Source: Syntrophopropionicum propionicicum_A
Lineage (GTDB): Bacteria; Bacillota; Desulfotomaculia; Desulfotomaculales; Pelotomaculaceae
Assembly: GCF_048984525.1 (NCBI RefSeq)
Contig: NZ_JBMGJC010000015.1
Coordinates: 1 to 64,000 of the forward strand
DNA: 64,000 nt
Direction of reading: 5' to 3'
Translations under genes and position numbers: made by a program
The notes under the pieces: generated by a model
Told to the model about the DNA's origin: nothing
Database searches by the model: none
What the model saw: the letters and a program-made list of their open reading frames with translations, nothing else
In this document: positions 44,148 through 52,038 of the stretch, piece by piece
Layout: each line of letters begins with the position of its first letter
Numbering within the stretch: position 1 is the first letter of the stretch

Positions 44148-44377
44148 GTGTCCGAAAAGCATTTGGGGTAGTTGGCCCGGGTTTTTCCTCCGCTCTCTTC
44201 GCAATTTTCATGCTGCCGAAAAAGCGTACTTTTATCCACCGCTGCAGCAGACTGCCATACGTTGCATACGCGGCTATTTAAGCTTTTCTGCATGCCTGCA
44301 CGCGCTATAAACCGCACCCAGTGCTCCGTTCGCTCCGGATAAACGCCCGGCCCGGCGAGTCAAGCCTTTTCGGACAC
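44148..44377. mobile_element. 230-bp MITE-like element with 12-bp terminal inverted repeats
   Basis: Perfect 12-bp terminal repeats: GTGTCCGAAAAG at 44148-44159 and its complement at 44366-44377. The interior is without a credible gene and has a base composition unlike its flanks. No clear target duplication is seen (ACC on the left, TGC on the right). It lies between the adaptor operon and marR. It fits a non-autonomous transposable element, but a family match was not possible from sequence alone. Confidence 0.6.
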
Positions 44378-44426
44378 TGCTGTTTGAGGTGGGGACAATA
44401 GGACCGCCCCCCATGTCAGTCCCCTT

Positions 44427-44472
44427 GTAGGGTCGGCTTCAGCCGACCATATGCGACTGAAGTCGCACCTAC
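44427..44472. repeat. Double-hairpin repeat (GTAGG...CCTAC)
   Basis: Outer arms GTAGG/CCTAC enclose two tandem hairpins, GGTCGGCT-TC-AGCCGACC and GCGACT-GA-AGTCGC. It covers the last codon and stop (44469-44471) of marR, so it is recent or tolerated at the 3' end. Confidence 0.75.
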
Positions 44473-44906
44473 TCTGCATTTTTTAAGATCTCGATAATTC
44501 TTCTCAGCATGTAATCCAGCTCTGCCAGTTCTCCGTCCGGAAGCAGCCTGAGCTTTTCCATCAGGTCAATTCTTATTTCCGCAAATATTTCTCTAAGCAT
44601 GTTTCTGCCCTGTTCAGTTACCTCTATACGCACAATGCGCCGGTCGTTTTCATCCTCTTTTTTGGCCAGCAGGCCCTGGTTGATCAGTTTATTAACAAGG
44701 GGAGTCAGCTGCTGTTTTGATATCTGCATCTCATGAGCCAGCTCCGACATCGACAGGGAGCCCTTACGGTACAAGGTTGAAACCGCAAAATGTTGAACAT
44801 GGCTCAGGTGGGAGCGTGTTTTCTGTTCCAACGGCCTGAAAAATTTGTCCCTCATATAAGCCAGAAGCGTAAAAAAACTGCCGGCAACGTTTTCTAAGTC
44901 GCTAAT
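44469..44906 (-). CDS. MarR family repressor (ATT start)
   Basis: A winged-helix repressor of 145 aa when read from ATT 44906. The wing-helix core is GSLSMSELAHEMQISKQQLTPLVNKLINQGLLAKKEDENDRR split over residues 50-93. The ATG at 44855 would give only 128 aa and lose the first dimer helix (SDLENVAGSFFTLLAYMRDKF region). A strong GGGAGGT at 44913-44919 lies six bases before the ATT, and no ATG, GTG or TTG lies in frame between. The gene is upstream of the HlyD/ABC efflux run, from which it is split by the 44148-44377 element, and is the likely repressor of that run. Confidence 0.8.
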   Translation of the reverse strand: MSDLENVAGSFFTLLAYMRDKFFRPLEQKTRSHLSHVQHFAVSTLYRKGSLSMSELAHEMQISKQQLTPLVNKLINQGLLAKKEDENDRRIVRIEVTEQGRNMLREIFAEIRIDLMEKLRLLPDGELAELDYMLRRIIEILKNAE

Positions 44907-45035
44907 TTTAACACCTCCCTGACATGTACTTTTACCAATAGAAATAGTATATTATGAATAAGCTCGATAGTAAACATTTATTTACTATTAACACAGTGTA
45001 GTATTTTGCGGAGTTGGGCAAAAATGGTGAAGAAA

Positions 45036-45081
45036 AAAGGACGTCACCCTGTTTCCCTTGGAAACAATAAGGACGTCCTTT
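45036..45081 (-). terminator. Terminator of the tautomerase gene
   Basis: 10-bp stem AAAGGACGTC with its complement, enclosing a second small stem TGTTTCC/GGAAACA. On the minus strand it continues into CTTTTTTCTTC, a proper T-run. Confidence 0.75.
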
Positions 45082-45101
45082 GTTTGCCCTTGCCTGGCTG
45101 T

Positions 45102-45299
45102 TTAATCTTTACCACCAATAGACTTGCTCAATGATTTCCCCCCGACGCCAATGTTGTCAAACTGGTTTTCTTTCAGGTAAACAACAAAAGCGTCAGGAGA
45201 GATTTTCAAAATATCACTGGCGACCCTGGTAAACTCCGCTATAAGGGCCTCCTTCTGATTTTTATCCATCTTGCCTGCTTCAAAAGTGATTACCGGCAC
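45102..45299 (-). CDS. 4-oxalocrotonate tautomerase-like protein
   Basis: A 65-aa tautomerase of the 4-OT/MIF superfamily. I start it at GTG 45299, so the first residue after Met removal is Pro (PVITFEAGKMDKNQK), the catalytic base of the family; AAGGAGG is seven bases upstream. The longer reading from 45326 would bury that proline. The ADAFVVYLKENQFDN-like core follows the normal beta-alpha-beta plan. It closes a minus-strand run after the CoA-transferase, and a GGTACC palindrome sits in the gap. The substrate is unknown. Confidence 0.83.
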   Translation of the reverse strand: MPVITFEAGKMDKNQKEALIAEFTRVASDILKISPDAFVVYLKENQFDNIGVGGKSLSKSIGGKD

Positions 45300-45323
45300 T
45301 AGCAATCCTCCTTTAATACACCG

Positions 45324-45357
45324 CAATAACTTAATAACTTAGGTACCGGGTACCTAA
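45324..45357. repeat. GGTACC palindromic repeat, locus 5
   Basis: CAATAACTTAATAACTTAGG followed by TACCGGGTACCTAA, one long and one short arm, in the gap between CoA-transferase and tautomerase genes. Confidence 0.88.
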
Positions 45358-45364
45358 TGCAATG

Positions 45365-46924
45365 CTAATGCGATTGAACAATTTGCCTGAGTTTTCCCCA
45401 TTTCGGCTCAAATATTTCCTTCTGCATTTCTTTTAAATTGGGAGAAATCCTGGGTTTGAAATCCATAACAGCCAGGACGTCTTTTTCCAGGTCGAGGCCA
45501 GGCGCGATCTCGATTAGAGTCACCTCTCCGTTTTCCAGGGTGAAGACGGCGCGCTCGGTGACATAGAATACTTTCTGCCGGTTTTTCTGAGAATTCTTGC
45601 CGCTGAAGGTAACCTGGGTCACTTTCTGCACGAATTTTTTAATATCGCCCTCTTTCAAAATATGGATCTGGCCGTCTTTCACCTCGTATTCCGCGCCGGC
45701 GGTCATGGTGCCGACAAAGACCACCTTCTTGGCGGTCGAGGAGATATTGACATAGCCGCCAGGCCCTACAACCCTGGTGCCAAACTTACTGACGTTGGTG
45801 TTGCCTTCCTGATCAATCTGGGCGGTTCCCAGAAAACATATGTCAAGCCCGCCGCCGTCATAAAAGTCAAACATGCTCGGGTGCTCAATTGTACATTCCG
45901 AGTTCCAGGTAGCCGGGAAATCAGGTCCTTTGGCCGGCATGCCGCCAAAGTTGCCTAACTCTGTGGTGAGTGTCATCATTTCGGTCACGCCTTCCTCGGC
46001 GGCAACACTGGCCACTCCGTCAGGCATGCCGATGCCCATGTTCACCACCGCGCCGGGGCGCAGCTCCATAGCCGCCCTGCGGCCGATAATCTTGCGCTCG
46101 TCAAGAGGCAGGGGAGGTACGCTGCCCAGGGGCGTCCTGATATCGCCGGAGAGGGCGGGGTTGAGGTAGGTTACTTTCGTTTGCAGGTGGTTTTCAGGTT
46201 TGGCGACGACAACGTAATCCACCAGGACTCCCGGCACTTTCACACTCTTCGGATGAAGTGTGCCGGGTTTGCTCACATATTGTACCTGGGCAATGACAAA
46301 ACCGCCGTTGTTTTTTACCGCCGTGGCCAGTTGCAGCGCTTCCAGGAACAAACACTCCTTATCCATTGTAAAATAGCCGTTTTCGTCGCAGGTGGTGCCC
46401 CGGATAACGGCTACATCGATGGGGAACGTTTTGTAATACAAGTACTCTTCCCCTTCAAATTCAATCACTTTCACCATATCGTCCTTGGTGATTTCATTGA
46501 CTTTGCCGCCCTCCAAACGCGGGTCGGCATATGTGCCCAACCCCACTTTGGTGATCACGCCTATTTTTTTCCCGGCCATCTGCCGCCATAAATGGGTCAA
46601 AACTCCCTGGGGAAACAGGTGGCACTCAATTTTATTTTCAAGCACAAGTTTGCCGTACTTGGGAGACTCGCCTATATGTCCCCCGATGTGCTTTCTGACC
46701 ATACCCTCATGGGCAAAATGGTTGAAACCCCTCTCCTTGTGGTCGCCGCAGCCGCAGCTGTGCGTGATAAATAAATCCCTTGGATGCCCGGTTTCCAGAA
46801 AGCGCTTCTGCATGGCTATGGCCATTTCTTCGGCAAAGCCGCACAAGCCTGCTGTAGTCCAAGCCACACACGCGCCGTCCGGAATCAGCTCGGCGGCCTT
46901 TTCGGGACTAATAACTTTGGACAT
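45365..46924 (-). CDS. Family I acyl-CoA:acetate CoA-transferase
   Basis: A 519-aa fused alpha/beta CoA-transferase (propionate CoA-transferase/YdiF type). The alpha half has KAAELIPDGACVAWTTAG and DPRLEGGKVNEIT; the beta half has VNMGIGMPDGVASVAAEEG and the likely catalytic Glu in TLTTELGNFGGMP, followed by NVSKFGTRVVGPGGYVNIS. It transfers CoA between short-chain acids such as acetate, propionate and acetoacetate, a role well suited to a fermenter or syntroph. GGAG precedes the ATG. It lies 19 bp after idi, so one transcript is likely. Confidence 0.88.
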   Translation of the reverse strand: MSKVISPEKAAELIPDGACVAWTTAGLCGFAEEMAIAMQKRFLETGHPRDLFITHSCGCGDHKERGFNHFAHEGMVRKHIGGHIGESPKYGKLVLENKIECHLFPQGVLTHLWRQMAGKKIGVITKVGLGTYADPRLEGGKVNEITKDDMVKVIEFEGEEYLYYKTFPIDVAVIRGTTCDENGYFTMDKECLFLEALQLATAVKNNGGFVIAQVQYVSKPGTLHPKSVKVPGVLVDYVVVAKPENHLQTKVTYLNPALSGDIRTPLGSVPPLPLDERKIIGRRAAMELRPGAVVNMGIGMPDGVASVAAEEGVTEMMTLTTELGNFGGMPAKGPDFPATWNSECTIEHPSMFDFYDGGGLDICFLGTAQIDQEGNTNVSKFGTRVVGPGGYVNISSTAKKVVFVGTMTAGAEYEVKDGQIHILKEGDIKKFVQKVTQVTFSGKNSQKNRQKVFYVTERAVFTLENGEVTLIEIAPGLDLEKDVLAVMDFKPRISPNLKEMQKEIFEPKWGKLRQIVQSH

Positions 46925-46943
46925 CGAGCTTTGCTCCTTTCAA

Positions 46944-47453
46944 TTAAGAATTTGCTTTTAACTTTTCCCAGGCAATCTTAAACCATACCGTATAGATATC
47001 CGGATTTTCCTTCATGTCTTTCTCTAAAATATCTTTTGAGACCCACCTGTAATCAGCTGCCTCATCCGCATTCTTTTGGGGTTCCCCATCCCATTTACCT
47101 ACGAAAACATGGTCATATTCATTTTCTGTTAAGCCATTTTCAAACTCGCATTTATAGATAAATGAAAAAGCTTCCACCATCCTGGTATCGAAGCCCATTT
47201 CTTCCCACAGCCTTCTGTGCGCGGCTTCCTCCAGGGATTCGCCCGGTCGCGGGTGGCCGCAGCAGGTGTTCGCCCACAGCCCCGGACAATGATACTTCCC
47301 CTTGGCACGCTGCTGTATTAACAGCTCACCCCTGGAGTTGAAAATAAAGATTGAAAACGCCCGGTGCAGCTTCGCATCCCTGTGGGCGTCAATTTTTTCA
47401 GCCGCCCCGACCGCATTATCATTTTCATCTACCAATGTAACATATTCCTTCAT
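46944..47453 (-). CDS. idi: Isopentenyl-diphosphate delta-isomerase, type I
   Basis: A 169-aa Nudix-fold isomerase. The catalytic Cys is in NTCCGHPRPGESLEEAA and the catalytic Glu in LTENEYDHVFVG; LHRAFSIFIFNSRGELLIQQR is the usual N-terminal block. It interconverts isopentenyl and dimethylallyl diphosphate using a divalent metal. Firmicutes mostly use the unrelated type II enzyme, so type I suggests transfer. GGAGG precedes the ATG by eight bases. It is immediately upstream of the CoA-transferase, an unusual pairing. Confidence 0.88.
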   Translation of the reverse strand: MKEYVTLVDENDNAVGAAEKIDAHRDAKLHRAFSIFIFNSRGELLIQQRAKGKYHCPGLWANTCCGHPRPGESLEEAAHRRLWEEMGFDTRMVEAFSFIYKCEFENGLTENEYDHVFVGKWDGEPQKNADEAADYRWVSKDILEKDMKENPDIYTVWFKIAWEKLKANS

Positions 47454-47513
47454 AATGCAACCTCCGGATATACTAGAAGTATGCCTGAATCGGTGAAGCT
47501 TTATAATAATAAT

Positions 47514-47574
47514 GTACCCGGTACCAAAGTTATTAAGTTATTGTCAATAACTTAATAACTTTGGTACCGGGTAC
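47514..47574. repeat. GGTACC palindromic repeat, locus 6 (two units, 30-bp arms)
   Basis: Perfect 30-bp inverted repeat: arm 47514-47543 (GTACCCGGTACC then AAAGTTATTAAGTTATTG), one T, and the complement 47545-47574. It is two units fused head to head. It stands between sufB (ends 47591) and idi. Confidence 0.92.
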
Positions 47575-47590
47575 GGCAAATAAAATTATC

Positions 47591-48511
47591 TTATTTCAAA
47601 AAGCCCTCTAAAATGGTGTCCTCGGCTTCTTTTTCTGAAAGGCCCATCGTCATCAGCTTGATCAGCTGTTCACCGGCGATTTTACCGATGGCGGCCTCAT
47701 GCACCAGCTGGGAATCGGCATGCTGAGCCGATATTTCCGGGATGGAGCGGATTTTAGCCTCCTGCATGATAATCGCGTCGCACTGCACATGGCCGCGGCA
47801 GCGGTTCAGCCCGATTACCCGCGGGTAGAAAATCTGCTGTGAATTATCCCTGGCCACCGAGCGGGATATAATCTGCGTGGAGGCATCCAGTCCCGCCAGT
47901 TCAACCGTTATTCTAGACTCGGCAAACTGGTCCCCGTCGGTAAGCATCCGCTCGGTTACATACAGGTGACCGTTATCGTGCACCCTCGCCTCTGTTTCGC
48001 GCATCGTATTGTCCACACCGCTGATCTGGACCAGCTCCATCTCAGCGTGGCCGTCTTCTTCAACTTCAACTATGGTCCTGGGGTTAAGGATTTTTTTGCC
48101 GCCGCCTTTCCCCTCGCCATAGTGCTTTTCCACGTAACGCATCCTGGCGCCCTTACGGACGATGAAATTATGCACGCCATCGTGCTGGGCGTTTTTATCA
48201 CCCGGGTTATGGATGCCGCATCCGGCGATAATGGTTACATCCGCGCCCTCACCGATATCAAAGGTATTATAAACAAGGTCGTGCAGTCCTTCAGCTGTCA
48301 GGATCACCGGGATGTGCACGCTCTCCCCTTTGGTGCCGGGCTTGACAATAATATCGATCCCGGGCTTGTCTATTTTTGTCCTGATCTCGATATTGGGAGT
48401 GACGCTGCGGTCAACACCGACCCCGTTTTTACGGATATTATAAGCCCCTTTCGGAGTGCCGTGCATGTCAGCGACCATTTCTAATATGTGTTTGTCGATA
48501 CTGTTAAGCAT
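47591..48511 (-). CDS. sufB: SufB/SufD family Fe-S scaffold protein
   Basis: A 306-aa SufBD-type beta-helix protein; the family blocks GADVTIIAGCGIHNPG, HYGEGKGGGKKILNPRTIVE and RCRGHVQCDAIIMQ are clear. It is shorter than Gram-negative SufB and stands alone with SufC, the minimal two-gene (SmsCB-like) form found in archaea and many anaerobes. It would assemble iron-sulfur clusters for the many ferredoxin-type proteins here. ATG 48511 is preferred over TTG 48517, since GGGTGG then has normal spacing. It overlaps the sufC stop by eight bases. Confidence 0.85.
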   Translation of the reverse strand: MLNSIDKHILEMVADMHGTPKGAYNIRKNGVGVDRSVTPNIEIRTKIDKPGIDIIVKPGTKGESVHIPVILTAEGLHDLVYNTFDIGEGADVTIIAGCGIHNPGDKNAQHDGVHNFIVRKGARMRYVEKHYGEGKGGGKKILNPRTIVEVEEDGHAEMELVQISGVDNTMRETEARVHDNGHLYVTERMLTDGDQFAESRITVELAGLDASTQIISRSVARDNSQQIFYPRVIGLNRCRGHVQCDAIIMQEAKIRSIPEISAQHADSQLVHEAAIGKIAGEQLIKLMTMGLSEKEAEDTILEGFLK

Positions 48512-49244
48512 TTTCAACCACCCTTTCGTCGCAGCCCGTGCGGCATGAGCATGCCGAATCCTGCATAATCAGGGGCCAGATCTCATCCTTTGTGCCCTTA
48601 TGCTTTATAACACCGTCGGCAACCAGGATAATCTCGTCTGCCAGGTTAATGATCCTCTCCTGGTGGGATATTAAAATAATGGTTGTGTCATACTGCTCGT
48701 GCAGGTCGTTGAAAGTCTCGATCAGCCTGCTGAAGCTCCACAGGTCGATGCCTGCCTCTGGCTCGTCGTAGATGGCGACCTTCAGGTCCCTGGCCAAAAG
48801 CGTGGCAATCTCTATCCTCTTCACCTCGCCGCCGGAAAGGCTGGTGTCGACTTCCCTGGCGATATAATCCTGGGGACAAAGCCCCACTTTGTAAAGGAAA
48901 TTGCAGTCGTTGCATGTCCTGTCTTTTCCGGACGCTATTTCAAGCATTTTACCCACAGTCAGGCCTTTGAAACGGGGCGGCTGCTGAAACGCGTAGCCTA
49001 TACCCGCAAGAGCCCGCTCGGTAATACTGTGTGATGATATATCCCGGCCGTTCAACAGGACCTCGCCGGAAGCAGCCGGGTAAATGCCCATGATCGCCTT
49101 GGCCAGGGTTGACTTGCCGCCGCCGTTCGGCCCCGTTAAAACATACAGTTTATGGTCTTCCAATTTTAAATTGATATCTCGCAGGATTTCAACCGTCCCG
49201 TTTTTCCCTTCCAGGGATACTCTGAGGCCCTTGATTTCCAACAT
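48504..49244 (-). CDS. sufC: Fe-S assembly ATPase SufC with cysteine-rich tail
   Basis: A 246-aa ABC ATPase: Walker A GPNGGGKST, signature LSGGEVKRIEIATLL, Walker B VAIYDEPEAGID, SHQERI. GYAFQQPPRFKGL is the SufC form of the Q-loop. Two features differ from standard SufC: an internal CNDC pair (near residue 115) and a C-terminal stretch DSACSCRTGCDERVVE with four cysteines. ATG 49244 is chosen because AGAGG is then eight bases upstream. It works with the SufB homologue 8 bp overlapping downstream. Confidence 0.9.
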   Translation of the reverse strand: MLEIKGLRVSLEGKNGTVEILRDINLKLEDHKLYVLTGPNGGGKSTLAKAIMGIYPAASGEVLLNGRDISSHSITERALAGIGYAFQQPPRFKGLTVGKMLEIASGKDRTCNDCNFLYKVGLCPQDYIAREVDTSLSGGEVKRIEIATLLARDLKVAIYDEPEAGIDLWSFSRLIETFNDLHEQYDTTIILISHQERIINLADEIILVADGVIKHKGTKDEIWPLIMQDSACSCRTGCDERVVENA

Positions 49245-49438
49245 GAACATCACCTCTATTTTAAAGCGTTATCATTAGTTCATATAATACCGGCAAATAT
49301 TTTCTAAACTATTAACAAACTATTAAAAATTAATTTTAAAATATAAACTTTTCATAAAAACACTAAACCACCCGGCAAGGTGGTTCTAAACTTAGTACAT
49401 TTGCTGCAGAGGGAGGTTCTCGGTTGGCGCAAAATTTT

Positions 49439-49470
49439 CAATAACTTAATAACTTAGGTACCCGGTACCA
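49439..49470. repeat. GGTACC palindromic repeat, locus 7
   Basis: CAATAACTTAATAACTTAGG then TACCCGGTACCA, ending at the stop codon of the GGDEF/HD-GYP gene. Confidence 0.88.
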
Positions 49471-52038
49471 CTATAAAACATTTTTCATCTTCAGGTTCTG
49501 GTCGATTTCGATGGCGCCTTCCCGTACCAGTTTGATAAACAGGTGGGCGATGGCGGGGTCGAATTGTGTCCCGGCGTTACTGTCTATCTCGTTCAGAGCT
49601 GAAATAACACTTAAGCTGGCTTTATACGGGCGGTTGGAAGTCATAGCGTCAAACGCGTCGGTAATCGCCAGGCACCTCGCCAGCAGGGGAATATTTTCAC
49701 CTCTCAGTCCTCTTGGATATCCTTCTCCGTCCCATCTTTCATGGTGACCGATAACAGCAGGTATCACATGGTTCATGGAGGGCAGGTGCTTGATAATGGT
49801 TATGGACATTTCCACATGTTTTTTAACTATGTCATATTCCTCGTTAGTCAGCCTGCCTCTCTTGGTCAATATATTTTCCGGTATGCCTATTTTACCGACG
49901 TCATGCAGCAGGGCTGCCTCCCTGACAATCTCCAGGTGCGATTTGTCCAGTCCCAGCGCGCCTGCCAGGACAGTGGCGTAATCAGCAACTCTTTGAGAGT
50001 GGCCGAAGGTATAATGGTCCTTGGCGTCAATTGCCGCCGTCAGCGCGTATATGGTTGCGGAGAAAGCATGTTTATTGGAAGCTGAATCATTGTCATCACC
50101 AAATAAGTTACCGGCCGAAGCGTAGTTCGGAGTATATATAACAGTCTGGTTCTTACCGTTTCTTTTCGCGGTATACATAGCCAGGTCAACACGTTTTAGA
50201 AGTTCTTCGGCATTGGCGGCTGCATGGGGATAGGTGCATACACCAATGCTGGCCGTTAAGAACCGCTGGGTAACGTCAGTAGTGTTAAAAAAGGTCCTCT
50301 GTATCTCAATCCGTATGGTTTCAGCCATGTCAAAAGCCCTTTTCGAATCATAATAAGGCAGTAGAATGGCAAATTCCTCACCGCCGTAACGGCAGACAGT
50401 GCCCTTTTGGCCTACAATTCTCATCATGATGGCGGCAACCATCTCCAGCGCTTTATCCCCTTCCAAATGACCGTACAGGTCGTTATAAAGCTTGAACAAA
50501 TCCAAATCAAGCAGCAGCAGGGACAGCTCCGCCGAACCGACTTTTTTCACCTGCTCCGACAACGCCTTGCGGAAATACCTGTGGTTATAAAGCTTGGTCA
50601 GGCTGTCGGTCAGCGCTTCTGACTGGGCGCGGCTGAAAAGCCTGGCGTTATCGAATGCAACAGCGCTGGAGACGCCCAGATAGGTGAGCAAATCCAGGTC
50701 GTCCAGCGTGTACGCTGTACTATTATTCTTCCTGGTTAGCATCAGCATACCGATTAAATCGTTTCTGCTCTTAATCGGTATGATCACTTCAATATCCAGA
50801 TCACTGATAACTTTTCTCTCTTTGTCCCACATGGATTTAAAAGAAGGATGGAAATACAGCTCTTCCCTGGAAAGGCTGGTGTTATTGCATATGAGCCATT
50901 TAGCAATTGGGTTGTCAAAAGAGATTACAAAATCGGGCTTGAATATTTGAGAAGACGTGCTGAATACGTAATAATGGGATTTTTCCTCATGTTTTAACAT
51001 AAGGAGTATTTCTCTCGCGTGGATAGCAAGCTGAACAGCCTCGATTAACTCTGAGGCCATATCCTGCAGGTCCAGCTTATTTGAAATGCTGAGACTGAAA
51101 TTTTTCAGCGCCTGCCGCTTGGAATACTCGGCTTTATAAAACATCTTATCTACCAGGCTGCAGGTGAACCTGTACAACGGCTGGAAAACGACAGCCACTA
51201 ACAGGGCTGATAAAGTAACAAAATATGGTGTGATATTCTGGTATGAATTACCCAATTTCCTTTCAACAAAAAATACTGCGTAGACATATACACAGGTAAG
51301 GAGTATAGCAAACACTGAATAAACAATGCCCTTTGTCACCATTAAACGCAATTCCAGCATACGGTGTTTGTAAATGGCGTACATAATGAGGACGGCGTTA
51401 ATGAAACATGCCAGTATGTCCACCGGGTACTTTCCTACAGCTGAAAAAATATTTAAAAGTACACCTATGAACAGGACCGATATGCCGGCAATAATAGGGC
51501 CGACACGTCCGTAGGTAGTTTTCCCCTCGCTTACATTTTTGCGCGCTTTTAAGATCATGGAAGTAATGAGGATGGATGTAAATACGTAGATAGGTGTCGC
51601 CATCTTGCCTAACACGTAGTAATATTCGATGGACGTGTACTGTCTGCCGTTATAGGTCACGGTTGTTGTAATCACGCTGGCGTCTATGACTACATAGCCC
51701 AACAAGTTTAATATGATTGCGGTAACTGTCAGGATACCCCAGAAAACCATTTGAAAAAGATTGAGAGAGTTTGTAAATACTGAAATAAAGTAGTACAGCA
51801 AAAACGGAACAGCAATCATGCCCATAACCATGACCCTGTCCCAAAACAGCACTCCAGGGTAAAGCTGCAGCCCCATAAACAATGAAGCAGCTGTCCATAA
51901 AATCAGAGCGGCTAATACCAGCATAAATAAGCGGATGAATTTATCCTTCTTGGAAAGGGATAAAAACAGCATCAATATACAGTAGCTGGTTAACGATATT
52001 ATTGGCACTGCCCAGAAGAATATTTCTAAAAACGGCAC
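49471..52038 (-). CDS. Membrane GAF-GGDEF-HD-GYP cyclic-di-GMP protein
   Basis: An 855-aa protein. About ten hydrophobic helices fill residues 1-300, then a GAF-like domain (about 330-490), GGDEF (about 500-640) and HD-GYP (about 660-850). The cyclase motif is GGEEF at 552-556, an active variant. The phosphodiesterase has HDVGKIGIP at 712, HHERWDGEGYP with GYP at 773-775. It can thus make and break c-di-GMP, tuned by the membrane sensor. It starts at GTG 52038, sharing one base with the GH3 gene stop (TAGTG), so translation is coupled to the GH3-like synthetase. Confidence 0.93.
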   Translation of the reverse strand: MPFLEIFFWAVPIISLTSYCILMLFLSLSKKDKFIRLFMLVLAALILWTAASLFMGLQLYPGVLFWDRVMVMGMIAVPFLLYYFISVFTNSLNLFQMVFWGILTVTAIILNLLGYVVIDASVITTTVTYNGRQYTSIEYYYVLGKMATPIYVFTSILITSMILKARKNVSEGKTTYGRVGPIIAGISVLFIGVLLNIFSAVGKYPVDILACFINAVLIMYAIYKHRMLELRLMVTKGIVYSVFAILLTCVYVYAVFFVERKLGNSYQNITPYFVTLSALLVAVVFQPLYRFTCSLVDKMFYKAEYSKRQALKNFSLSISNKLDLQDMASELIEAVQLAIHAREILLMLKHEEKSHYYVFSTSSQIFKPDFVISFDNPIAKWLICNNTSLSREELYFHPSFKSMWDKERKVISDLDIEVIIPIKSRNDLIGMLMLTRKNNSTAYTLDDLDLLTYLGVSSAVAFDNARLFSRAQSEALTDSLTKLYNHRYFRKALSEQVKKVGSAELSLLLLDLDLFKLYNDLYGHLEGDKALEMVAAIMMRIVGQKGTVCRYGGEEFAILLPYYDSKRAFDMAETIRIEIQRTFFNTTDVTQRFLTASIGVCTYPHAAANAEELLKRVDLAMYTAKRNGKNQTVIYTPNYASAGNLFGDDNDSASNKHAFSATIYALTAAIDAKDHYTFGHSQRVADYATVLAGALGLDKSHLEIVREAALLHDVGKIGIPENILTKRGRLTNEEYDIVKKHVEMSITIIKHLPSMNHVIPAVIGHHERWDGEGYPRGLRGENIPLLARCLAITDAFDAMTSNRPYKASLSVISALNEIDSNAGTQFDPAIAHLFIKLVREGAIEIDQNLKMKNVL

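Noticed and set aside
44096..44317. Short frames inside the 230-bp terminal-repeat element
   Set aside because: No ribosome site, no family match, and they run across the element end. The element is treated as non-coding.
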